A stretch of DNA of 7,450 bases from Candidatus Gottesmanbacteria bacterium RBG_16_37_8 (GTDB lineage: Bacteria > Patescibacteriota > Microgenomatia > 2-02-FULL-39-11). The position numbers were made by a program, and so were the translations under genes. The notes under the pieces are model-generated. The model saw nothing but the letters and a program-made list of their open reading frames with translations, ran no database searches and was not told the DNA's origin. Below are positions 1-7,400 of the stretch, piece after piece. Every line of letters starts with the position of its first letter. Position 1 is the stretch's first letter. The stretch covers positions 2,175-9,624 of the forward strand of contig MFJA01000006.1 of assembly GCA_001779055.1 (NCBI GenBank). Reading direction: 5' to 3'.

Positions 1-982
1 TGATCCGGTAATTTTCATCTATTGATTGGGGGTCATTGTCTAGGGAAATTACATATTGAGAAAAATTTGAAGCCAGACGGCTGAAAATGCCCGTATTTGC
101 TCCCAGATCAGCTAATATTTTCGGCTTAGTTTGTCTTAAAAGTTTTTTAACAATGGCTTTTTTACAGTCGAAGGCAGCAACTGAATAATTATTGTCTCCG
201 TAATAATTGGACCAGACGCTTTTAGATTTTTTCCTGTCTAATTTATCGAGTGCAGAATTAAGACTGTCCATTAAATTTTGAAGATTGACGACGGAAAATT
301 TTTTTGTTGAGGTATGATTTGATTTATCCTGAAAATGTTTTTGACCTAATGAATGAAGAAACAGATGAAGCAAAAGGTGGAAATTCAAATATATTTTTGG
401 CGGGATTAATTTTACTGCTAAATCCAAATCAATGCCGTCAAGAAAAATTTGACTCAACTTTCCCAACCTTAAATCCCTGGATTTCATAAGGATTAAGGGA
501 GCTAAAAAGTGCTGACAGAATTGGCGGTAAGCAACCCAAGGAACATCTTTTACTAATCCGGTAAATGATAAGGTATCGATAAAAACGGGTTTTGTTCCGA
601 TAAACTGAATATTATAAGCAGAAGCATCCTTAAGCGTCATCTGATGATTGACGGCAATTTTCTCTATTTCAAGCGTCAGTTTAGCAGCGGATAATAATTG
701 ACTGTAGCTCCATTCATAAGGATAGGAAATAAAGGGAATACTCTTTGGTTTAATCAGCTTATACGGATGAGCTCCGGGAAATTTTTGCTTTTTAGAGGAT
801 ATATCTTGATGTTTAATTATTAAATTCTGACGGACTAATCTCTGATAAAGTCCGGATGAGAGCATTAAATCAAAATCATCTTTATAGACATAATTTACTG
901 TACGGATAATTTCTTTTCCCCGATAAAAAACATAGCCGCTCTTATCCCTGAAAGAAGCGGGATGCTTAACTGGATTTATCAT
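1..982 (-). CDS. Kinase-like domain plus class I SAM-dependent methyltransferase (3' end outside window)
   Basis: An open frame of 327 codons runs without a stop from the ATG at 982-980 to the left window edge, so the C-terminus is missing. Residues 290-298 (LADLGANTG) are the SAM-binding motif I of class I methyltransferases, and D315 in VISLDND fits the acidic residue after strand 2; the rest of that fold lies outside the window. The N-terminal ~250 residues belong to a conserved extension I recall from methyltransferases in polysaccharide loci (HPASFRDKSG at 7-16, ISYPYEWSYSQL at 85-96). Residues 117-127 (LKDASAYNIQF) followed by FIDT at 134-137 resemble an aminoglycoside-phosphotransferase/kinase catalytic loop: D119, N124 at +5 and D136 at +17. 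The start is fixed by an in-frame TAG at 1037-1039 and by HPASFRD lying right after it. A weak AGAAG lies 11 nt upstream. It overlaps the preceding gene by 17 nt. The methyltransferase fold is secure; the substrate and kinase activity are not. Confidence 0.85.
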   Translation of the reverse strand, partial: MINPVKHPASFRDKSGYVFYRGKEIIRTVNYVYKDDFDLMLSSGLYQRLVRQNLIIKHQDISSKKQKFPGAHPYKLIKPKSIPFISYPYEWSYSQLLSAAKLTLEIEKIAVNHQMTLKDASAYNIQFIGTKPVFIDTLSFTGLVKDVPWVAYRQFCQHFLAPLILMKSRDLRLGKLSQIFLDGIDLDLAVKLIPPKIYLNFHLLLHLFLHSLGQKHFQDKSNHTSTKKFSVVNLQNLMDSLNSALDKLDRKKSKSVWSNYYGDNNYSVAAFDCKKAIVKKLLRQTKPKILADLGANTGIFSRLASNFSQYVISLDNDPQSIDENYRI

Positions 983-1211
983 TGCTGTTTTTTCTTCTGG
1001 AAAAAAGCTTTTGATAAAGGGTATGGAAAAAGCTGACTACTTTTCTGGCTGAAATCAGCAAAGTTAAAAGAGTTGCAGCAATTATTTGAAATAAAAAACT
1101 GCCCGTGCCGGGGTCGATATAAGCATAAACCTTCTTTGGAAATATCAGCAGAAAGAATAAACCCGCCAATATTAAAGACCAAAGGGGAACTTTTTTTGTC
1201 ATAATTGTCAT
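966..1211 (-). CDS. Small YIDPGTGS-motif membrane protein, function unknown
   Basis: This 81-residue protein has two hydrophobic stretches, about residues 10-25 and 38-54, separated by the motif AYIDPGTGS (30-38). It ends in a basic, polar tail (RKVVSFF..., SRRKNSNDKSS). I recall small proteins with YIDPGTGS followed by a hydrophobic helix recurring in bacterial polysaccharide and glycosyltransferase loci, with no established function. The first hydrophobic segment ends in VYA (28-30), which would also suit a signal-peptidase cleavage site and leave YIDPG at the mature N-terminus; alternatively both segments stay as membrane helices. The gene begins 9 nt after the upstream glycosyltransferase stop and its last 17 nt overlap the methyltransferase start, implying co-transcription and possibly coupled translation. 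No clear Shine-Dalgarno is seen before the ATG at 1211; a second ATG three codons later (1202) is an alternative. A second frame is also open here but encodes nothing recognisable. Confidence 0.8.
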   Translation of the reverse strand: MTIMTKKVPLWSLILAGLFFLLIFPKKVYAYIDPGTGSFLFQIIAATLLTLLISARKVVSFFHTLYQKLFSRRKNSNDKSS

Positions 1212-1220
1212 ATTTTAGCA

Positions 1221-2336
1221 TTAACTGTTTTTATATTGAAAAAGTGCAGTTGCAGCTGTTTGTTTCCAGGAGTATTGTCTGATGACCTCCTTGGCTGACT
1301 GATGCAATTTCTTAAGATGTGAGGGAGATAAGCGGAGGTGGGAAGTAATTGCCTTTTTAATATCATTTAGATCCTGCGGATTGAAATAGATGAGATGGTC
1401 ATGCCAAACTTCCCGAAAAGCAGGAATATCCGAGACTAGCGGCAGCAATCCAAGTTGGACTGCTTCAAGGTTTGGCAAACCAAAACCCTCCATCAGGGAG
1501 GGAACAATCAGCGTCCTGGCAAACGCGTATAAGTCAATCAATTGGCTGTTTGAAGCCCTGCCAAAAAAATAAATGAATTTTGTTAACTTCTTTTGTTTAA
1601 CCAGTTCTTTTAACCGCGGGTAAAAAAACCAGTCGTCGCCTGCCAAAACCAATTTAATTTTTTGATTTATTCTCGAATCGGAAAAAACTTCAACAAGAGC
1701 CTCCAAATTTTTATGGGGATAAGCATTACCTACAAAAAGAAGATAATTAAAATCATAATATTTTTTAGGCTGATGTTTTCGGGAAAGAGTCAAAAAATCA
1801 CTGTCAAGGGCATTTGAAGTAACGATAATCTTAGCGGAAGAAATATGATAATGGTCAATAATTTCTTTTTTGGTTGACTCACTTATGGCCAGAATTTTAG
1901 CGGCCTTTTTTAAGGCATTATTCATAATAAGCTTGTAAAATAATCTTTTTCCCCGATAAAATATTCCGGGCATGGTTGAAGCACGGCCGGTTTTATTGTG
2001 ATCTATAATCAAATCATGAACAGTGACAATATATTTACCCGGATAAAGAAGCGGGACATTAAAATAAGGAAAGTGGACAATATCAAACCGGTATTTTGAT
2101 AGGATGAAAGGAAGATATAACTGCTCTTTTATGGAATGCCATCTGATATCAAGGGCAATTTTATGAAAATTATGATTTGGGAAAGTGAGACGATTAAAAT
2201 CTTCAGATTTCAGAAAAACATAATAATGATTAACTTTATCGATTTTGGATAAATTATCCAAAAGATTTTTAATATAACGGCCTACTCCCGTTTCCCCGAT
2301 TAATCTGGCATCAAATCCGATATTTTTAATTTTCAT
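1221..2336 (-). CDS. GT4-family (GT-B fold) glycosyltransferase
   Basis: This 371-residue protein has the normal length and layout of a retaining GT4 enzyme, which transfers a sugar from a nucleotide-sugar donor to a growing glycan at the cytoplasmic membrane face. The N-terminal Rossmann half opens with NIGFDARLIGETGVGRY (5-21), holding the glycine-rich acceptor-side loop, and VTVHDLI (104-110) is a typical mid-domain strand. The C-terminal half has LFVGNAYPHKNLEAL (200-214), where G203 and the K209-N210 pair match the usual donor-binding segment, then VPSLMEGFGLPNLEA (278-292). This contains the EX7E signature with E283 and E291, so the enzyme looks catalytically complete. Donor and acceptor cannot be read from sequence; mannosyl- or glucosyltransferase names would be guesses. 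The ATG at 2336 lies 11 nt inside the end of the upstream GT2 gene, without a convincing Shine-Dalgarno, suggesting translational coupling. The stop is TAA at 1223-1221. Confidence 0.92.
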   Translation of the reverse strand: MKIKNIGFDARLIGETGVGRYIKNLLDNLSKIDKVNHYYVFLKSEDFNRLTFPNHNFHKIALDIRWHSIKEQLYLPFILSKYRFDIVHFPYFNVPLLYPGKYIVTVHDLIIDHNKTGRASTMPGIFYRGKRLFYKLIMNNALKKAAKILAISESTKKEIIDHYHISSAKIIVTSNALDSDFLTLSRKHQPKKYYDFNYLLFVGNAYPHKNLEALVEVFSDSRINQKIKLVLAGDDWFFYPRLKELVKQKKLTKFIYFFGRASNSQLIDLYAFARTLIVPSLMEGFGLPNLEAVQLGLLPLVSDIPAFREVWHDHLIYFNPQDLNDIKKAITSHLRLSPSHLKKLHQSAKEVIRQYSWKQTAATALFQYKNS

Positions 2337-3237
2337 GCATTTTGAGACTTATTAATGAAAGTTTTTCTTTAATATTTATGACAGCCAGGATAAATCGGGA
2401 AAGCAATTTTTCTCTGCTTTTTTGATAGTGTTTGCGATAGAAAATACGCATAACAGCGAATCTGGCCTGTGTTGCTTTAATCCTGGTCTTTTTATCTGCC
2501 GTTGATAAATTCCGGCTATGTCTTTTCAGGCCGGAACTTATTCCTTTGTAATGAATAATTTTAGATGTGGGGACAAAATATACCCGAAAATTGGCTTTTT
2601 TTACCCGGAAACAAAAATCCAAGTCCTCGCCATACCAGAAATAGTCTTCATCCAGCCAATTGAGTTTTTCTCCTATTTTTCTTCTTATTAACATAAATGC
2701 ACCGGCACAGCTGTCGATTTCATGAATAAGTCCTAAATTGCGGTAACCTAAATGATAACCGTTAAAAGTAAAACTTTGAGGAAAAATTGCGGAAAGATAA
2801 GTAAAATGACAAAAAGCATTCCAGGGAGTTGGATATCCACGATGACAGGCATCATCCAGAGTGCCGTCAGGCAGTTCGACTCTGCAGGTTGATACGGCTG
2901 CCTGTTTATTTTTTTCCATAAACGAAGTCATCAGGAGGAGGCAATTTTCAGGAACTATTGTGTCGGGATTTAATAGCAATACATATTTGCCTTTGGCTTT
3001 TTCAATCGCTTTATTGTTAGCTTTGGCAAAACCGAGGTTTTCAAGGTTGTGTTCAATTGTTAAATGAGGATATTTTTTCCTGATATAATTAAAAGTTCCG
3101 TCGGTTGAAGCATTATCAATAATTATTATTTCCTGCTTCTTTTTATCAAGGGAAGATTTAGAGAGACTGGCTAAACACTTATCCAAAAAGTATTTAGAAT
3201 TGAAGCTGACGATGATAATGGATAACAATTTTTCCAT
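2326..3237 (-). CDS. GT2-family glycosyltransferase, rhamnosyltransferase (WbbL)-like
   Basis: This 303-residue inverting GT-A enzyme carries the ordered motifs of the WbbL/rhamnosyltransferase branch of GT2. LSIIIVSFNS (5-14) is the first strand. IIIIDNASTDGT (37-48) has D41 for nucleotide binding. LNPDT (89-93) is the DXD-equivalent metal site. CAGAFMLIRR (177-186) is the acceptor-side strand. DEDYFWYGEDLDFCFR (196-211) contains the E204-D205 pair expected to supply the catalytic base, and HYKGIS (229-234) matches the family's HxxGxS segment. All key residues seem present. The C-terminus from about 255 is basic and amphipathic with no membrane helices, as expected for a peripheral cytoplasmic-face enzyme. 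Rhamnose as donor is only suggested by family resemblance; no dTDP-rhamnose genes are visible. It starts 13 nt after the upstream GT4 stop, with no strong Shine-Dalgarno, and overlaps the downstream GT4 start by 11 nt. Confidence 0.92.
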   Translation of the reverse strand: MEKLLSIIIVSFNSKYFLDKCLASLSKSSLDKKKQEIIIIDNASTDGTFNYIRKKYPHLTIEHNLENLGFAKANNKAIEKAKGKYVLLLNPDTIVPENCLLLMTSFMEKNKQAAVSTCRVELPDGTLDDACHRGYPTPWNAFCHFTYLSAIFPQSFTFNGYHLGYRNLGLIHEIDSCAGAFMLIRRKIGEKLNWLDEDYFWYGEDLDFCFRVKKANFRVYFVPTSKIIHYKGISSGLKRHSRNLSTADKKTRIKATQARFAVMRIFYRKHYQKSREKLLSRFILAVINIKEKLSLISLKMHEN

Positions 3238-3250
3238 TTTTTAATAAATC

Positions 3251-4435
3251 TCAAACAGCTTTCTGGTAAATATAATCCAACTTACGGGCGATGGTCTTCC
3301 AGCTGAATTTACTTTCAACCATAGTCCGGCCGTTTTCCGCTAATCTTTTATAAAGATTCTTATCTGTCAATACTTTAACGGTTAACTCTGCTAACTCTTT
3401 GGCATCATCAGCAATCAGAGCTTCCCGGAAATTTTGAGCATCCAATCCTTCTATGCCTGTTGGCGTTGTCACAACCGGAACTCCGCTAGCCATTGACTCT
3501 AATATTTTATAGCGGGTACCGCCCGGGCCGTAGATAGGAGCCAATAAGACGTCGGATTTCCTGTAAGCTTCCCTTATATCATCAATATCATCAGAAACCG
3601 TAATTTGTGTTTTATCAGAACTGATGATATTTTGCGGCAGATGTTTACCGACAATCCACAGGCGGACTTTTTCCTTTAAGACGTTTCTGATATTTGGCCA
3701 TACCTTATCTACCAGAAAGGTAACAGCTTCGCGATTTTGCAGCCATTTGAAATTACCGACAAATAGAATGGTTTTTACTTTTTCCTTTCTTGGTTTTTTT
3801 CTGAAAGAAAAAAATTCCGTATCAACACCGTTAGGCACCAAATCTACTTTCAGATCTTTTACTCTTTCCATCATCAATTCTTTGTCCGATTTGCTCATGG
3901 CAATTACACGTTCAGCTTTTTTCCAAAACCTTTTTTCCCAAAAATAAATTTTCAGAACATCCCAATTCATAAGCAGTTTTTTTAAAAAAAAGCGGACATT
4001 TTGAGTATAATGACGGTACACCAAATACTCTATTGTCTGTTCAGCCAGAATAATGGGTATATTATTTTTCGGAATATTAGGCATGACATAAAAAGTTTCG
4101 GCATGAATCAGATCGAAATGTTTCCTCAAGATTGCTTCTTTCAGCTGTCTGGCCAGCTGACCGTTAAGATATAGGCAAACAACCAAAGGATAATAAGTAA
4201 TACCCGATAAAAAAAGACTGGTTAAAGACCAGGGAGGTCTTTTGAAAAAAACCCTGACTTCATCACAATACTCTTTCAGAATATCGACATATTCCAATTC
4301 CTTCTTTTCCCTGATAAACGAAAACAAAGTAATTTGATGCTTTTCAGCCAGATTTTTAAGAAGATTAAAAGTTCTTATTTGACCTCCCGACCAGAGAGGA
4401 TAAGGAAGATATGGGGTCAGCATGAGAATTTTCAT
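3251..4435 (-). CDS. GT4-family glycosyltransferase (GPGGTRYKILE subtype)
   Basis: The 394-residue protein is a complete GT-B glycosyltransferase. It begins MKILMLTPYLPYPLWSGG (1-18), the usual first strand and glycine loop of this subfamily, followed by acceptor-domain segments up to about 190. The donor half contains VPNGVDTEFF (200-209), ILFVGNFKWLQNREAV (223-238) and LAPIYGPGGTRYKILE (298-313), then SMASGVPVVTTPTGIEG. The second glutamate of EX7E is E313, but the first is replaced by glycine (G305), a substitution I recall as normal in GTR-K-LEAMA-type GT4 enzymes rather than a defect. The start at 4435 is preferred over an in-frame ATG at 4468 because it has a good GAGG Shine-Dalgarno 7 nt upstream, gives the expected N-terminus and avoids a 29-nt overlap. 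The gene follows the fusion gene by 4 nt and ends in TGA. The sugar specificity is unknown, and it is not a close copy of the other GT4 here. Confidence 0.92.
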   Translation of the reverse strand: MKILMLTPYLPYPLWSGGQIRTFNLLKNLAEKHQITLFSFIREKKELEYVDILKEYCDEVRVFFKRPPWSLTSLFLSGITYYPLVVCLYLNGQLARQLKEAILRKHFDLIHAETFYVMPNIPKNNIPIILAEQTIEYLVYRHYTQNVRFFLKKLLMNWDVLKIYFWEKRFWKKAERVIAMSKSDKELMMERVKDLKVDLVPNGVDTEFFSFRKKPRKEKVKTILFVGNFKWLQNREAVTFLVDKVWPNIRNVLKEKVRLWIVGKHLPQNIISSDKTQITVSDDIDDIREAYRKSDVLLAPIYGPGGTRYKILESMASGVPVVTTPTGIEGLDAQNFREALIADDAKELAELTVKVLTDKNLYKRLAENGRTMVESKFSWKTIARKLDYIYQKAV

Positions 4436-4439
4436 AAGA

Positions 4440-7400
4440 TTACCTCGGGAGCTTATTATCGGGAACAAGCTGAATTACGACATATTTAGCGGTTGCCTCA
4501 ATCAGTTTATATTTTCTCTTTTCCGGATCCTCAACTGTTGCTTCAGAATAGAGTTTTTTAGTCAAATCATCAAAATTAACGGAAACATAATAATGGGCAC
4601 CCATTTTAATCATATCTTCAATTGATTTTTCCATTACCGGCCAACCGGAGCGCCTGGTCTGATATAAAAAGGCCGTATCGCCATTATAGGGAGCAATTAC
4701 TAAAGCATTACGGGGTGTCTTTAATTCAACAGCCTGACCGGCCTCAACTATTTCCGGATGATTGATATTGTAGAAATCCCGGATATAATACCAGCCGAAC
4801 ATTTCCATAAAGATTATTAATATTATTAATACAGCATAGGTTTTAACAGCACTGATAAACTTTCGGGACAAATCAATCATAAAAACTGCTCCCTGACCAA
4901 GAAAGATAGTGATAATGGGAATTGTTAAAACCTGATAATAATCATGCCGGACATTGCCGGTGGCAAATACAGTAACATATAAAAGGATGGATAGTCCCCA
5001 GAAAACATAGAGGCTGCCTTCCTTGCCTTTTTTGGCCAGAATTCCAAGAATTAATAACGGCAAGCCGTAAAAACCCAGAATCAATCTTCCCAGACGATCT
5101 GCAAACAGCCAAAAGAAAAAAGCGCCTTTAAAGCGTATGCCGTCGCCGTTTAAAAGCCAAAGATTGGCGGGAATTCCTTCCGGAAAATGACTTGCCCACC
5201 AGCGCCAGGCAATAAAAGGCAAAGAGATAAATATAAGTAAAAATGCAAGCTTAATGACTGATTTAATATTAAAACCGGAGTTTCTAAACCAAAGGTAAGA
5301 GAGAACAGGAAAAAGAAAAGCCGCATAAGGTTTGCTAAGAAGAGAAGATACGGCAAAAGCAAGAAAAAGGGACAGCTTGACAAGTTTTTTTAACTTATCT
5401 TTGATTTCAAGAAATTTATCAAAAAAATAAATCATTCCCGTAGAGGTGAAGACCAGAAACGGTTCAGGCAATATAGTCCGGCTGAAAAAAATATTAAAAG
5501 GTAAAACAGCAAAAAAGAAGGATGTCAGGATTGCCTGCAGGCGTCCGCTGTATTTTCTGACTAAAAGATAAAGAAAAATTAGTGTTCCAATTGAAGAAAA
5601 AATTGAAGTTAATCTGCCTTTTGATTCCAGTGTTAAGCCTACCAGAAACTGGTCGAGGAGAAAATGGAAGAGATTAAAAAGGGGAAATTCGACAAATCTT
5701 AAACCTTTGGGATTATCTTTTCCTGAGGCGACGTTGGAGAGATCGTCAAAGGTAGGAAATAAGATATTAACCCCATTTTTGACAAAATTTCTGGTGACGC
5801 TTGCAGTATCCGCCTGACGCCAGGAATGCCAATCGGCCAAAGGAGTATTGATTTTATAATATCTGAGGCTAAAAGCTAAGATACTTATTAATAGAAGGAA
5901 GAATAAATCGCTCTTTACAAATGAGGTTAAACGCAGTTTGACAAACCTTAAAGCTTTTTCAATATCGGCAATGCGCGGTTTAGGTACAGGTTGGCGGTTT
6001 TGTTCTTTTAATATTCTTACAGATGCCAGAGAAATGCCGGTTAATGCCCAAAATGAAAAGGCTACTTTTGAAGATTCAAAGACATCTATATAGACAGCAT
6101 TAACCAATAATCCGCCTAAAAGTCCGGCAAAACCTGCTGAAAGGCTGAAAAGGATGGGATCCTTCATAATTTCCAAATTCTTCCAAAGGTAATAAAGGAT
6201 AAAGAAAAGAGTGCCGTAAAAGGCCAGAAAACCTAAGATTCCGGTTTCTCCTAAGCTTCTCAGGAAATCATTATCAGTCGATTCAGCTTCAGTAAAATCA
6301 GTCAATTGGGCTTTATTGAGAGTTGAATAACCGCTGCCTAAAAGCGGATTTCTCATAAAAGCGCGGATTGCCTGCGGCCAAAGGGCGTCTAACCTTATGG
6401 CTGTTGATAAATCATACCTGTAGGCTGTCTGGGAATATGTTCTGGCAACAGCAGAAAGTGTTCCGTCTTTATTGATCATTAAAGGAAGATCCTGATAAAC
6501 ATCTGAGGGCCTGACTAATTTGGGAGGCTGGTCGCTTTTACTGGTTATTTCACTTAAAGCATCAGGATTATTTTCCAGAAAAAAAGCTTTATCTTTGGGA
6601 GGCTTACCGATTGGTGATGTTAAGAGCATTTTAATTCCGGATAATCTTTGGTCAATTTTTAAAAACTTGGTAAAACGCTCTGACAGATCCCCGAAAGACA
6701 ACATGACAGCAATTGATAAAAAGCTGACCAGGAAAAAACGGGATACAGACCAAAATATGCCTTTTTTATAAGCCCAAAAGAAGAACATAAGCATTAAACC
6801 CAGAAGATAGGCAATAAAGGAGGTTCTGGAAGCTGTTAAGATTAAAGTCCAAAAAGCCATGGCAATGACCGCGAAAAGCAGGATTTTCAGGTAGATCTTT
6901 CTGAGGGCAAAAAATATACTCCACAATAAGACTTCGGCCATCATGATGAAAGCAGCCAGATCATAATGCCCGCCGAAGGTTGATAGAACCCTGGCATGCT
7001 CCGTTAAATACAGCTGCCAGCCTTTGGCAAATTCCCTGTTCATGGTCGAGAATGCAGGCCAATAGAGATATTTCTGACCGAATCCGTAGAGAGATACCAA
7101 AACTATGGTTCCTATTAAAACAAGCAGATAAGCCTTGATTTGCCTCAGATTTCTAATTGAAGCATAGAAAATGAAAAACAGGGAAAAATATTCCAGCCGG
7201 CGGAAAAGGTGCAGCATGGCTTTCTGAATATGGATTGTCTCAAGAGGAATTGTTTTTATGACAAAAACTGCGGAAATAATCGATAATAAGCCGATTGACA
7301 AATAGAGGGCTATCGGCCGAAGCAACGGATTATCTTTGAGGCTGATTTTTTTCCTGACCAGGTTAATTACAAAGACAAGCAGACAGAGTGACAGCAGAAC

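Noticed and set aside
304..489. Plus-strand open frame of 61 codons
   Set aside because: It lies wholly antisense to the methyltransferase-family gene, whose translation carries conserved motifs. Its product has no recognisable features.
979..1221. Second minus-strand open frame of 80 codons overlapping the YIDPGTGS gene
   Set aside because: The other frame carries the conserved AYIDPGTGS motif and a coherent membrane pattern. This one gives a low-complexity, motif-free product, and its ATG overlaps the stop of the preceding gene only by chance.
1390..1572. Plus-strand open frame of 60 codons
   Set aside because: It is antisense to the EX7E region of the GT4 gene at 1221-2336 and its product is not recognisable.
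2861..3067. Plus-strand open frame of 68 codons
   Set aside because: It is antisense to the GT2 catalytic domain, so it is a shadow of conserved coding sequence.
3251..3253. TGA as a recoded sense codon (alternative genetic code)
   Set aside because: The glycosyltransferase ends at a normal family length at this TGA and the next gene starts 13 nt later, so the TGA acts as a stop.
3624..3947. Plus-strand open frame of 107 codons
   Set aside because: It is antisense to the donor-binding half of the GT4 gene, where the opposite strand encodes clear family motifs.
1221..4435. Tandem duplication of the two GT4 genes
   Set aside because: They differ in N-terminal motif, donor-site motif (EGFGLPNLEA against GPGGTRYKILE) and spacing, so they are distinct subfamilies rather than recent copies.
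4422..4625. Plus-strand open frame of 67 codons across the junction of the fusion gene and the GT4 gene
   Set aside because: It is antisense to two well-supported genes and has no domain features.
5150..5383. Minus-strand open frame of 77 codons in another frame of the fusion gene
   Set aside because: Hydrophobic composition is expected from out-of-frame reading of membrane-protein sequence; the main frame is continuous and carries GT39 motifs.
6520..6771. Plus-strand open frame of 83 codons
   Set aside because: It is antisense to the large loop and preceding helices of the ligase-like half; no independent support.
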